NCBI GenBank assembly: GCA_037143795.1
Contig: JBAWXZ010000004.1
Location: 62,001-126,000, forward strand
DNA length: 64,000 nucleotides
Reading direction: 5' to 3'
Source of the DNA: Firm-13 sp037143795
GTDB lineage: Bacteria; Bacillota; Clostridia; Saccharofermentanales; Saccharofermentanaceae
Every line of letters starts with the position of its first letter. Within the stretch, counting starts at the first letter, position 1. Both the position numbers and the translations under genes were made by a program. Positions 51,969 to 60,660 of the stretch are shown here, one piece after another. Under the pieces are notes generated by a model. That model was not told the DNA's origin and did not search any database. It was given only the letters and a program-made list of their open reading frames with translations.

Positions 51969-53399
51969 TTACCAGTGAATACGGTGAATTTGATCTTTGT
52001 TTTTTTCAGGAACTCCTGCAGGGAACTCTCCGTCAAAGCATGACGAACAGTGACCGCAGTGTATTCCGGTCGTTGACGATTTGAGCCCTTCAAGACTTAC
52101 GTATGACAATGAATCCGCACCTATATGAACTCTGACCTGCTCGACCGATGAGAGCCCTGCTGAAAGCTCTTTCTGATCAGGTGTATTAACACCGTAAAAA
52201 CAGGGATAGCATAACGGCGGCGAAGCCACACGCATGTGAACCTCTGTCGCACCGGCCTCCCGGAGCATGGCAATGTTATGCCTGGTGGTAGTGCCGCGGA
52301 CAATTGAATCATCTACCATAAGAATCCGCTTTCCTTCAACAGCCCTTTTCATAACCGAAAACTTAAGCTGTACGGATGTTTCACGCTGCAGCTGGGACGG
52401 CTGGACAAACGTCCTGCCGACATATCGGTTTTTCAGAAGTGCCGACCCGTATGTCAGACCGCTCTCAAGTGCATATCCCATTGCAGCAGCAAGTCCGGAA
52501 TCCGGAGCTCCGACAACAAGGTCACAGTCGCAGGGGGCTTCCCTGGCAAGAATCCGGCCTGTATTCAGCCGGGATTCATAGACGCTTGACCCATCAATAA
52601 TACTGTCGGGACGGGCAAAATATACAAATTCAAATATACATATACGGCCTTTTTTCTGTGCTGTTTCCTGCGGCACAAAATAATGGGAGGAAATACCTTC
52701 TTTGGAAATCGTAATGACCTCCCCAGGCAGAATATCCCGAATCATTTTGGCACCTACGGCATCAAGGGCACAGCTCTCGGAGGCAAGCACATAACAGCTG
52801 CCTTTTTGTCCGAGAACAAGGGGTCTGATCCCAAGGGGGTCCCTCACTCCGACCAGCTTATTATTTGTCATAATAACCATTGAATAGGCGCCCCTGATAT
52901 CGGCCATCATCAACAGAATCGCATCTTCAATACACTCCGTAGTGATACGATTTCTGGCTAAAAGGGACAGCAGGACTTCAAAATCCGCAGAAGTCTGAAA
53001 AATAGCGCCGGACTGCTTTAATTTATTTCTGATCTCACCGGCGTTTGTAATCGCTCCGTTGTGTGAGATGGCAAGATGGCCTGACCGGGACTTGATCTGC
53101 ATTGGCTGAATCGAATCATACCCCGATTCATCCGAAGACGGATAGCGTACATGTGCAACAGCTGCATGACCCTTCATTGTCTGCAGGGTCATTTCGCTGA
53201 AAACTTCAACGACCAGGCCCTGTTCCTTATGACAGAATATTTTCCCGTTCTGATTTACAGCGATACCGGCAGATTCCTGCCCTCTGTGCTGAAGTGCGAA
53301 TAGTCCGAAATAGGCCAATCTGGCCGCATCCTCCAATACACCTTCCGTATCCAGCACACCAAAGACGCCGCACTCCTCATCCCAATCACGTTTACTCAT
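51969..53399 (-). CDS. purF: Amidophosphoribosyltransferase
   Basis: A 476-residue glutamine PRPP amidotransferase that starts the pathway. It has a nine-residue propeptide before the nucleophile C10 (EECGVFGVL). The class II glutaminase fold follows with LFALQHRGQESAG. The PRPP loop MVDDSIVRGTT and the FVQPSQ loop are in the second half. Cysteines for a 4Fe-4S cluster are spaced as in B. subtilis PurF (FEFVYFARPD region; CYPCFYGVN; the C-terminal CGHCSSCFDGEFP). It lies 9 nt after purE. Confidence 0.96.
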   Translation of the reverse strand: MSKRDWDEECGVFGVLDTEGVLEDAARLAYFGLFALQHRGQESAGIAVNQNGKIFCHKEQGLVVEVFSEMTLQTMKGHAAVAHVRYPSSDESGYDSIQPMQIKSRSGHLAISHNGAITNAGEIRNKLKQSGAIFQTSADFEVLLSLLARNRITTECIEDAILLMMADIRGAYSMVIMTNNKLVGVRDPLGIRPLVLGQKGSCYVLASESCALDAVGAKMIRDILPGEVITISKEGISSHYFVPQETAQKKGRICIFEFVYFARPDSIIDGSSVYESRLNTGRILAREAPCDCDLVVGAPDSGLAAAMGYALESGLTYGSALLKNRYVGRTFVQPSQLQRETSVQLKFSVMKRAVEGKRILMVDDSIVRGTTTRHNIAMLREAGATEVHMRVASPPLCYPCFYGVNTPDQKELSAGLSSVEQVRVHIGADSLSYVSLEGLKSSTTGIHCGHCSSCFDGEFPAGVPEKNKDQIHRIHW

Positions 53400-53408
53400 G
53401 TATGTAAA

Positions 53409-53918
53409 TCACTCCCCGATTGACGCAAGCTTTTCGGCCAGACGATCATTTCTCTGCTCGACCGAAGCTTCCAGTTCTTCTTTATATGCAGTGAGCTTCT
53501 GAGAAAGCAGTTCGCTGCTGAGGGCTAAAATCTGTGCTGACAAAATGGCGGCATTGGCCGCTCCGTCTATTGCAACGGTTGCTACGGGAATTCCCGTAGG
53601 CATCTGAACAATTGCATATAAGGCATCAACGCCCTGTAACGCACCGCATTTGCAGGGTACTCCGATAACAGGCAGTATAGTATAGGCGGCCAGAACTCCG
53701 GGAAGATGCGCTGCCAGCCCTGCGGCTGCAATAATAACCCCGAAACCCTGCGCTTTGGCAGATGATGCAAGCTTCGCCGCCTGAAAAGGCGACCGGTGAG
53801 CCGAACAGATCTTCGCATCATATGCAATGCCAAACTTATTTAAAAGTTTGAAACAACTCTCCATAACAGGAAAATCCGAATCGCTCCCCATAATTACCAG
53901 AACTTTGGCTTGTGTCAT
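53409..53918 (-). CDS. purE: N5-carboxyaminoimidazole ribonucleotide mutase
   Basis: A 169-residue enzyme that converts N5-CAIR to CAIR. The family blocks IMGSDSDFPVMESC, SAHRSPFQAAKLA, IIAAAGLAAHLPGVLAA and LPVIGVPCK are present. It is the first gene of the pur operon, with a clear promoter about 60 nt upstream. A separate purK would be needed to supply N5-CAIR; none is in the window. Confidence 0.95.
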   Translation of the reverse strand: MTQAKVLVIMGSDSDFPVMESCFKLLNKFGIAYDAKICSAHRSPFQAAKLASSAKAQGFGVIIAAAGLAAHLPGVLAAYTILPVIGVPCKCGALQGVDALYAIVQMPTGIPVATVAIDGAANAAILSAQILALSSELLSQKLTAYKEELEASVEQRNDRLAEKLASIGE

Positions 53919-53977
53919 ATCCTGAACCGCCTTTCAGACAGCAGACTTTATACCTGCACTCTCTTATTGCTAAAAGA

Positions 53978-54006
53978 ATAGTAACAAGGACTGACAGATT
54001 CGTCAA
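53978..54006 (-). promoter_or_regulatory. Promoter of the pur operon
   Basis: TTGACG (54006-54001), a 17-nt spacer and TACTAT (53983-53978), about 60 nt before purE. The 113-nt gap leaves no room for a full purine riboswitch. Confidence 0.75.
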
Positions 54007-54031
54007 TCTTTACACGCAACCCCGGGGACCA

Positions 54032-55186
54032 TCATTCAAGATCGTCGGACCATTTCAGCTTATCCATAACACTTTGATATCCGTCAGATCCCTTATCGTA
54101 AGGAATAGGACAATAATCATTCCCCGGAAAATTCGTAGTCATCGAAAACGGAATTACATGCAGTTTATATCCAACCACCTTATCCGTCTCAGCGGAAACG
54201 GAAAAAGTACACTGTACGATCGCGGAATCTGGATCAGTGAGATACGGCTGTCCTCCAAAAGTAAAGTTGGAAAGGCTATAGAGGATATATTTCCCGTTAT
54301 AGAGCTCAATTGGCTGAAGCCTGTGCGGATGGTGACCGATATAAATGTCGGCCCCATAATCAATAATTGCATGGGCCATATCAACCTGGGCCGCTTCCGG
54401 CGTATACATTCTTTCAACACCGGCATGTACGGAAATAATCACAATTTCGCATCCCTGACTGCGGAGATAGTCAATGGCTGCATAGATCGGAGTCAGATCT
54501 CCCGGGAACACAAAACCAGCCATACCGATTTTAACCCCGCCTGACTGGTAGATCGCATAAGAATCATCGAGGCTCCATTCTATACCTGCTGCATCAAGCG
54601 TGTTTTCCGTGTCTTTCAGGCCCTTATCCCAGTAATCATAGGAATGATTGTTCGCAAGGTTAACAGCTTCCACACTGCCGAGCTTCAGGATGTCAACATA
54701 TTCGGCAGGACCTTTGAATACAAATTCTTTATCCCTTGGTGATGTTGCATCGGTCAGCGTACCCTCGAAATTGACAAGGGTAAGATCATCTTTATTCAAA
54801 ATATCGACAGCGTTCTTAAATGGATACGCATAATCCGTGCCGACCACGCTTGCAAAACTGTTGCTGTTTCCTGCAAGTCCTTTATTCTGGCCAAGCGTGC
54901 AGTCACCCGTAAAACTAACGACAACTTCCTTAGCGGAGGGGGTCGGGGTCACTGTAGGCATCGGTGTAGCAGTCGGTGTCGGTGTCGGCGTCGGTATCGA
55001 AGTCGAAGTCGGTACTGCAGCCGGCGCTGACGATGTTTCCGAAGAAACATTGGACCCGGTGTTGAAAATGTGGGCATCCGGGCGTTCCGGAAGATTCTGC
55101 GTCTTTATGCCGGAAGCAGAAAGTGAACAGCCGGTCACCATCGATAAAACAATTATCAGCAATATAAAACGAAGTCGTCTGTGCAT
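54032..55186 (-). CDS. CapA family lipoprotein (metallophosphoesterase-like)
   Basis: A 384-residue surface lipoprotein. The signal peptide ends in the lipobox MVTGC (C20). A Pro/Thr linker (about 59-85, PTPTPTPTATP) follows, and then a CapA/PgsA-type calcineurin-like domain (about 88-384) with SFTGDCTLGQ, FEGTLTD, NLANNHSYDY, SVHAGVE and YIGHHPHRLQPIE, which carry the metal residues. CapA of Bacillus acts in poly-gamma-glutamate synthesis, but PgsB/C partners are absent here. A glycan or phosphoester target is equally possible. It lies 13 nt after the GH5 lipoprotein gene, as one operon. Confidence 0.9.
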   Translation of the reverse strand: MHRRLRFILLIIVLSMVTGCSLSASGIKTQNLPERPDAHIFNTGSNVSSETSSAPAAVPTSTSIPTPTPTPTATPMPTVTPTPSAKEVVVSFTGDCTLGQNKGLAGNSNSFASVVGTDYAYPFKNAVDILNKDDLTLVNFEGTLTDATSPRDKEFVFKGPAEYVDILKLGSVEAVNLANNHSYDYWDKGLKDTENTLDAAGIEWSLDDSYAIYQSGGVKIGMAGFVFPGDLTPIYAAIDYLRSQGCEIVIISVHAGVERMYTPEAAQVDMAHAIIDYGADIYIGHHPHRLQPIELYNGKYILYSLSNFTFGGQPYLTDPDSAIVQCTFSVSAETDKVVGYKLHVIPFSMTTNFPGNDYCPIPYDKGSDGYQSVMDKLKWSDDLE

Positions 55187-55199
55187 CTATCAAGAATCC

Positions 55200-56399
55200 T
55201 CAGCTTTCAGTATTGGGTATTCCAAGAAGTTTACTTCTTACATACAGTCCTGACGCCGTCAGAAAACTATCCGGCCAGTGGGCAGCCATCTTCTCTTCAG
55301 GCGTTAAAATATCAGAACTCATTTTAAGGGCGTTGGATTTTTCTGCAATGGAGCTTCCAATCGACCAGTTACACCAGCTTATCATGTTTTTGTCCAAATA
55401 ATCCAGCCACACATCGGATTCATCCAAAAACAGGAGTCCGTTTCCGGTACTATTTGTATCCCCCCATTCTGTTACAAATATTGCAGCTCCAAGCTTCATC
55501 GCTGCATCCATCTTGTCACGAAGTTCCTGGCCGTGTGATCCTGCGTAAAAGTGAAGCGTATACATTAAATTAGTTCCGTCAACCGGGTCCGCTGCAGCAA
55601 TATCGACATCCTGACTCCAGTTCGGACTTCCAATAATTATTATATTGTCCGGGTCATTTGTACGGATTGCTGCTGTGACCTGTTCCGCATAAGGCTTAAC
55701 ATCCTTGCCCCATGTTACTATTTTTGTCTCATCACCCATTTTACCGCTATTAGGCTCATTGCAGATTTCATAAATGACATTGGGAAAATCCCCGTATTTT
55801 TCAGAGATTTTCGAGAAAAGATCAAGGGATTCCGTAAGATAAGTCATTGGATTCCCATCCCCGAGAATATGCCAGTCAACAATCACATACACGCCCTGCT
55901 CAATACACCGATCAATACCTTCACAAAGAACTTTGTAATATTTGTCAGGATACTTGATGTAACAATCCGATTCCGTATAGAGAGGCAAGCGAATCACTGT
56001 ACAGCCCCAGTCCTCTGCCAGGGTCTGAAAACTTGCCTGTGAAATAAAATCCCCGACAGCCTGAAGCCCGTGAAGACTCATGCCCCTGAGCTGAACAGGC
56101 TTTCCGTTTTGACTGCAGAGATTTGTTCCGATTACCTGAAGGTGTCCGTATTCATCAACAGACCTTGACGTAACAACAGCTGTACTTGTTGGATCCTGCG
56201 TCACTTGCTGTGTTGTCGATGTATCAGGGGATTGGGATGTTTCCGTTGTTCCCTTCGTCGTTACGGGAACTGCGGACGTTTGTGCAGATGTATCTATCCG
56301 TGACATTTCAATGTGTGAATCCGGCACATTCGAACAAGATGACAATAGAGGAAGAATGAATAATATTGCCATAAGAAAAAGGACATATTTTTTATACAT
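55200..56399 (-). CDS. Glycoside hydrolase family 5 lipoprotein (endoglucanase-like)
   Basis: A 399-residue exported enzyme. The signal peptide ends with lipobox LLSSC (C22). A Thr/Ser-rich linker (about 35-80) follows, then a single GH5 (beta/alpha)8 domain. The acid/base is E215 in EICNEPNSG and the nucleophile is E311 in FVTEWGD; HGLQAVGDF and the LHFYAG histidine also fit. The start at 56399 follows GGGAAG; seven codons of extra frame lie upstream. It is anchored at the membrane rather than released. Cellulose or another beta-glucan is likely, but the subfamily was not determined. Confidence 0.93.
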   Translation of the reverse strand: MYKKYVLFLMAILFILPLLSSCSNVPDSHIEMSRIDTSAQTSAVPVTTKGTTETSQSPDTSTTQQVTQDPTSTAVVTSRSVDEYGHLQVIGTNLCSQNGKPVQLRGMSLHGLQAVGDFISQASFQTLAEDWGCTVIRLPLYTESDCYIKYPDKYYKVLCEGIDRCIEQGVYVIVDWHILGDGNPMTYLTESLDLFSKISEKYGDFPNVIYEICNEPNSGKMGDETKIVTWGKDVKPYAEQVTAAIRTNDPDNIIIIGSPNWSQDVDIAAADPVDGTNLMYTLHFYAGSHGQELRDKMDAAMKLGAAIFVTEWGDTNSTGNGLLFLDESDVWLDYLDKNMISWCNWSIGSSIAEKSNALKMSSDILTPEEKMAAHWPDSFLTASGLYVRSKLLGIPNTES

Positions 56400-56488
56400 G
56401 TTAGACTTCCCTGCTTTCATATCTGTTCACAATTGCCGACATATTTATTCAAATTGTTATGATCATAATCGTTCCCAAATCAAGTCAA

Positions 56489-56494
56489 ATTATA
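56489..56494 (-). promoter_or_regulatory. Extended -10 promoter of the GH5-CapA operon
   Basis: TGT-TATAAT on the minus strand, 90 nt before the GH5 start. No clear -35. The region 56400-56711 is AT-rich and otherwise holds only the divergent promoter for the HEAT-repeat gene. Confidence 0.55.
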
Positions 56495-56573
56495 ACACAA
56501 ACAGGATTTGAAAATCACTTGCATGGCATAACGTTACGGGTTTTTCACCATTATAAATAGTATTTTATGCTAT

Positions 56574-56602
56574 TTATCATTTATCAAATTATTGGTTACA
56601 AT
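56574..56602 (+). promoter_or_regulatory. Possible promoter of the HEAT-repeat gene
   Basis: TTATCA, a 17-nt spacer and TACAAT, about 110 nt before the ATG at 56712. The match is moderate. Confidence 0.4.
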
Positions 56603-56711
56603 AAAGACACACTAATTTTACAAAATATCGAAATCAATCAACTAGCTTTTATGTCAGTAACAGCGCATAATTTAAGCAATAGATGTGATACTTCCTGAGG
56701 GGGAAAATATA

Positions 56712-57053
56712 ATGGCAAGAATTGAACGGGTAATTGAGAAAATTGACAAGCTTGGCAGGAAGCATAATCTTGGAGCGCTTGTTAAAATGGTTGATGATCC
56801 GGATGACGAGGTAAGGGAAGCCGTTGCCAGGTCGTTGGGGCAGATTCCTACATATGAATCCGGAACACAGCTTATTCCGTTACTTAGAGATTCGGTTTCT
56901 GCCGTTAAAGCAGCAGCTGCTGAATCTGTTGGAAATATCGGTGCTAAGCATTGTGAAGAATATCTCAAGAAATTAGCTTATGCAGATCCGGATCCGGAAG
57001 TGCGCCGGATTGCTCATGAAGCATATAACAAGATCCGCACACCCGTTATCTGA
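56712..57053 (+). CDS. HEAT-repeat protein, 113 residues
   Basis: A short protein made almost entirely of HEAT-like helical pairs: LGALVKMVDDPDDEVREAVA, then TQLIPLLRDSVSAVKAAAAESV, then EYLKKLAYADPDPEVRRIA (three repeats, about 19-110). The start at 56712 follows GAGGGGGAAAATATA. Such proteins are scaffolds or, with extra residues, phycobilin lyase-like; no catalytic residues are seen here. It is a single-gene unit with its own terminator. The partner is unknown. Confidence 0.85.
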   Translation: MARIERVIEKIDKLGRKHNLGALVKMVDDPDDEVREAVARSLGQIPTYESGTQLIPLLRDSVSAVKAAAAESVGNIGAKHCEEYLKKLAYADPDPEVRRIAHEAYNKIRTPVI

Positions 57054-57089
57054 TTTCGTTGAAGTGAAGTCAATTTTTATAGGCAACTT

Positions 57090-57123
57090 AACATCCGGGG
57101 ATTTGAACCCCCGGATGTTTTTT
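57090..57123 (+). terminator. Terminator after the HEAT-repeat gene
   Basis: ACATCCGGGG, a 7-nt loop, CCCCGGATGT and a run of six T, 37 nt downstream of the stop. Confidence 0.93.
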
Positions 57124-57166
57124 GTCTGCAAGTAAACGTTCAATTAATGTGGATATTTTTTTAGAA

Positions 57167-57841
57167 TCAGTCTGTCCTTCTGCCGATTACTTCACCCTGC
57201 TTTTTGTAAATACTTGAAGCAGGAACAAAACCGCGAACCATGGACAGCGGGTATATCACGGAATTTCTGCCGATAATCGTCGCCGGATTCAAGACGCTGT
57301 TGCAGCCTATTTCCGTATGATCACCGATAATGGCACCGAACTTCTTCATACCCGTTCCGAGCAGTTCGTCCCCAACGCGGACAGCTGTAAGCGTGCGGTC
57401 GGATTTAACATTTGATGTGATCGAACCCGCTCCCATATGTGCTTTATATCCGAGCACGGAATCTCCTACATAGTTATAATGCGGTACCTGTACACCGTCA
57501 AAAAGAATAACATTTTTAAGTTCAGTCGAATTGCCGACAACTGCTTTCTTGCCGATTATGGCGCTGCCCCTGATAAAGGCGCAGTGACGAATTTCTGCCT
57601 CATGGTCAATTATGCAGGGTCCCCCAATATAAGCCGAGGGAAAAACATGGGCTGTTTTAGAAATCCATACATCCTCCCCGACCTTATCGTACTCTTCAGG
57701 ATTCAAAGTAGGACCGAGCTTTAGAATGAATGTCTGGATATCCGGGAGAACCTCCCATACATATGTCCTGTTTTCGAAAATTTGCCTTGCAATCGTCTTT
57801 GAAGTATCAAGCAGATCTGAAACTTGTATACCATCAATCAT
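57167..57841 (-). CDS. Left-handed beta-helix protein, GlmU-C-terminal-like
   Basis: A 224-residue protein: a helical N-terminal part (MIDGIQVSDLLDTSKTIA to about residue 55), then hexapeptide repeats forming a left-handed beta helix (HVFPSAYIGGPCIIDHEAEIR onward, split at IIDHE) and ending GEVIGRRTD. It resembles the acyltransferase half of GlmU-like sugar-nucleotide enzymes, and such proteins are often labelled UDP-GlcNAc pyrophosphorylase-related although the pyrophosphorylase domain is absent. The start at 57841 follows AGAGGTAGAAAA; 26 more in-frame codons are not preferred. A TATAAT box lies about 105 nt upstream, with TTGACA at a long 19-nt spacing. The substrate is unknown. Confidence 0.82.
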   Translation of the reverse strand: MIDGIQVSDLLDTSKTIARQIFENRTYVWEVLPDIQTFILKLGPTLNPEEYDKVGEDVWISKTAHVFPSAYIGGPCIIDHEAEIRHCAFIRGSAIIGKKAVVGNSTELKNVILFDGVQVPHYNYVGDSVLGYKAHMGAGSITSNVKSDRTLTAVRVGDELLGTGMKKFGAIIGDHTEIGCNSVLNPATIIGRNSVIYPLSMVRGFVPASSIYKKQGEVIGRRTD

Positions 57842-57978
57842 TTTTCTACCTCTTCTTTTAACTCTCGGGAATATTTGAATTTGTTGTGTTTCCGATATGT
57901 ACAACAATATTATAGTCATAATATCAGTTTCTGTGTCAAAGTATGTATAAAAGAGTTTGCAATTGGGAAACGATAGAA

Positions 57979-59163
57979 TTACATCATCGATATAAACAGT
58001 AATGTTGAAAATCCGTATGTTGCAGCTGCAAAAGCAGCAAGTACAGCAATAATTATCTTTCCGGATGCTTTTGCCAGATTGATCCCTCCGTTGCTGCCGA
58101 ACCGGTCCTCCACAAAAAGGCTCGGGTCGTCTTTATTATAGTAGAATAGCCCCAGTTTCCAATACGAATCATCCCCGCGGTCAATAACCCGTCCGAAAGA
58201 GAGTACAGAGAATGACTGCATATCTTTTTCTTCCTGTGATGACAAAACCGGCTTAAGCTTGCTGCCGGCCTGCCCGGCTATTATGGAAAGCCATACAGGC
58301 GGTATAAGCATAAGGATCGTTAGAACGAAAATACCTGTATACATGACAGCCGTAGACGGAACGTACAAATTCAGAACCATGGGCATCATCAGAATAAACA
58401 TCAATGTCATGATCAAAGTAATAAATCCGAGCATATGACTCATCATGCGACGGTACAATTTATGCTGGGCATAGGAAAGAACCGGATTCTCCAGGGAAAC
58501 CTGCAGCTTAGTAAAGTATAGTATTATATTGCTCCCAAGCATGATAAGAAGCATCGCAAAAGCGAGCAACGGCATGATAAATACATCCATCAGGGATTTG
58601 GAAGCCCATGCGTCAGCTTCCATATTACCGTTCCAATGTGTAACAATGGTATCGGGCATGGAAGGGTACACCGCCAGGCCGGAAATAACAGCCAGTACAC
58701 AAAGTGCTGTACAGATGACATACCAGGTACGGGGCATTTCCTTAAGTCGGCCCTTAACACCAGCTGAAGACGTCTGTGAAGTTCTTATGTTGAGAACCTT
58801 CCATCCGTTTTCAGCTTTAATTTTTATTGATCTCTTCCACAAGGGAATGAAAACTGCAAATTGTACAGCCAGAAGAACGGTAGGCTGATACAAGGATAGA
58901 AGAAATGCGCTGTCCGGCCTTAAGAAATACAGCCATGCTCCGGCAGCAAGGACAAAGACAGTAGCTCCGATCATAATTAAAGTGTACGTACGTTTCAAAT
59001 GTATGACACCCGGGTCACTTTTTGCAGCATCAGGAATTCTCACTCCGAAAAGAAGGCTCTTTCTCGTGATATGCGGCAGAATTGACAATAGAATTCCGGT
59101 AACCAGACAGATTGCCTCACTTAGTGCGAAAATAAAAAAATACGTTTCCGATAGATTTTCCAT
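57979..59163 (-). CDS. DUF1648/DUF5808 integral membrane protein
   Basis: A 394-residue polytopic protein with eight or nine hydrophobic segments. YPSMPDTIVTHWNGNMEAD (about 167-185) is the DUF1648 signature. The C-terminal SYWKLGLFYYNKDDPSLFVE (about 333-352) is the DUF5808 block. Genes like this are typically paired with a YtrA-type GntR regulator, as here (81 nt upstream). They are thought to act at the envelope, and in Bacillus a related protein (SdpI) gives immunity to a peptide toxin. No toxin gene is seen nearby. The start has GGAGACAATGTGA. Confidence 0.83.
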   Translation of the reverse strand: MENLSETYFFIFALSEAICLVTGILLSILPHITRKSLLFGVRIPDAAKSDPGVIHLKRTYTLIMIGATVFVLAAGAWLYFLRPDSAFLLSLYQPTVLLAVQFAVFIPLWKRSIKIKAENGWKVLNIRTSQTSSAGVKGRLKEMPRTWYVICTALCVLAVISGLAVYPSMPDTIVTHWNGNMEADAWASKSLMDVFIMPLLAFAMLLIMLGSNIILYFTKLQVSLENPVLSYAQHKLYRRMMSHMLGFITLIMTLMFILMMPMVLNLYVPSTAVMYTGIFVLTILMLIPPVWLSIIAGQAGSKLKPVLSSQEEKDMQSFSVLSFGRVIDRGDDSYWKLGLFYYNKDDPSLFVEDRFGSNGGINLAKASGKIIIAVLAAFAAATYGFSTLLFISMM

Positions 59164-59244
59164 TCACATTGTCTCCTGATCGCTCTGGTCTGCTTCGGCT
59201 TACGGCGACCTCACCGGCTTACTTTGAAATGCGGATTTCTCAGG

Positions 59245-59625
59245 TTAGCTTTTCCTTGATGCTTCTATGAATGCGTTTTCCGCCATCCTGACAAATTCCT
59301 GCTGTCCGATACCATGAGCTGCCGCCTGCGCAGAAAGCTGACGCAGCCGGTCCTCTATAGAAGGTATGATCAGGGATTTGTCAGGCATCGTCATGGATAC
59401 GGTAGCCCCTGACCTGTGACTCATCTTCAAATATCCTTCATCCCGCAGGATGGCATATGATTTGTTGACTGTATGAATATTTACACCGATATCAGCTGAT
59501 AAACTGCGGACAGACGGCAGTGCTTCGCCCGGCACAAGATTGCCGTTGGAAATAGCAAGGACAATCTGTTCATATATCTGCATATAAATAGGCATTTCAT
59601 TTTCAAAATCTACAGAAAGGAGCAT
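59245..59625 (-). CDS. YtrA-subfamily GntR transcriptional regulator
   Basis: A 126-residue repressor-type protein. An N-terminal winged helix-turn-helix (about 10-78; IYMQIYEQIVLAISNGNL, LPSVRSLSADIGVNIHTVNK, SYAILRDEGYL) is followed by only a short helical dimerisation tail, which is the mark of the YtrA group. The start at 59625 follows GGGGAGGTGACAAAA; an open frame of 28 codons upstream crosses the operator and promoter and is not coding. It likely controls itself and the DUF1648 gene through the palindromes just upstream. Confidence 0.92.
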   Translation of the reverse strand: MLLSVDFENEMPIYMQIYEQIVLAISNGNLVPGEALPSVRSLSADIGVNIHTVNKSYAILRDEGYLKMSHRSGATVSMTMPDKSLIIPSIEDRLRQLSAQAAAHGIGQQEFVRMAENAFIEASRKS

Positions 59626-59651
59626 TTTTGTCACCTCCCCGACAGAATATT

Positions 59652-59706
59652 TGTATATATAGCAACTGTTATATACATGATATAACAGACGTTCTTTCGC
59701 TGTCAA
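59652..59706 (-). promoter_or_regulatory. GntR promoter with overlapping palindromic operators
   Basis: Promoter TTGACA (59706-59701), 16-nt spacer, TATATC (59684-59679). The -10 lies within an 8-bp inverted repeat CTGTTATA-7-TATAACAG (59666-59688). A second repeat TGTATATA-10-TATATACA (59652-59677) covers the start of transcription. This layout fits autorepression by the GntR protein. Confidence 0.75.
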
Positions 59707-59710
59707 CATC

Positions 59711-59740
59711 TTTACATCGGCTTTATGAAACAGCTACAAT
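59711..59740 (+). promoter_or_regulatory. Promoter of the PPK2 gene
   Basis: TTTACA, an 18-nt spacer and TACAAT, 31 nt before the ATG at 59772. It lies only 5 nt from the divergent GntR -35. Confidence 0.6.
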
Positions 59741-59771
59741 GAATAATACGACTAAATAAAGGAGGTAAATC

Positions 59772-60653
59772 ATGAAAACAGCAGCTTATTGTTTTAGCAA
59801 CGGCAAAGATTTCCGCATGTCCGATGTAAAATGCAATGACACATCACACTTCTCGGAATCAGACAGACCTCAGGTGGAAGATGAAATGCGCAGTAAAATC
59901 ACCGAAATCGCAGCCCTCCAGGATAAATTATATGCGCAGAATACACACGCTGTCCTTCTTATTATTCAGGCAATGGATGCAGCCGGCAAAGACGGCACCA
60001 TCAAGCATGTAACCAGCGGACTTAATCCGCAGGGCTGCCAGGTTGTTTGTTTTAAGGCACCCTCCGCCAACGAACTTGACCATGATTATCTTTGGAGAAT
60101 TGCAAAAGAAGTTCCGCAGCGCGGGAATATCGGAATATTCAACCGTTCCCATTACGAAGAAGTCCTTGTGGCCAAAGTCCACAACCTGCCGCAAAATCAG
60201 CCTCTTCCAAAGGACTGCGTCGGGAGTGACATCTGGGAAAAGCGTTACCGCCAGATAAACAATTTTGAACGCTATCTTTTTGAAAACGGGATTATCCCGA
60301 TTAAAATATTCCTTCATGTATCAAAAGAGGAACAGAAGAACCGAATTCTTGACAGAATTGAAGATCCGTCCAAAAACTGGAAATTCAGTGCAGCCGATCT
60401 TGAAGAGCGCAAACTGTGGCCGGAGTACCAGGCTGCTTTCGAGGATATGGTCAGGAATACTTCGACTGAAGAAGCCCCGTGGTATGTAGTTCCGGCAGAC
60501 AACAAGTGGTTTGCACGTGCATTGGTGACAGAAATTCTCCTCGATACACTGCGCAAAATCAACCCTGAATATCCGGAACTGCCGCAAGATCAAAAGCTGC
60601 TCCTCTCCCATTACAAAGATGTCCTTGAGAATGAGAAAGCCGGCAAAAAATAG
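59772..60653 (+). CDS. PPK2 family polyphosphate:nucleotide phosphotransferase
   Basis: A 293-residue P-loop kinase that uses polyphosphate to phosphorylate nucleotides. The Walker A is DAAGKDGTIKH (about 70-80), Walker B is in the IGIFNRSHYEEVL segment (Asp replaced by Asn as in the family's FDRSWY/FNRSHYE variants), and the lid region is LDRIEDPSKNWKFSAADLEER. This variant set suits the group that acts on AMP and ADP, but class cannot be fixed by eye. The start has AAAGGAGGTAAATC. It ends 7 nt from the convergent glmS stop. Confidence 0.92.
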   Translation: MKTAAYCFSNGKDFRMSDVKCNDTSHFSESDRPQVEDEMRSKITEIAALQDKLYAQNTHAVLLIIQAMDAAGKDGTIKHVTSGLNPQGCQVVCFKAPSANELDHDYLWRIAKEVPQRGNIGIFNRSHYEEVLVAKVHNLPQNQPLPKDCVGSDIWEKRYRQINNFERYLFENGIIPIKIFLHVSKEEQKNRILDRIEDPSKNWKFSAADLEERKLWPEYQAAFEDMVRNTSTEEAPWYVVPADNKWFARALVTEILLDTLRKINPEYPELPQDQKLLLSHYKDVLENEKAGKK

Positions 60654-60660
60654 CTCTCTT

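Noticed and set aside
53919..53977. A purine riboswitch upstream of purE
   Set aside because: The leader after the promoter is about 50 nt and has no three-way-junction sequence.
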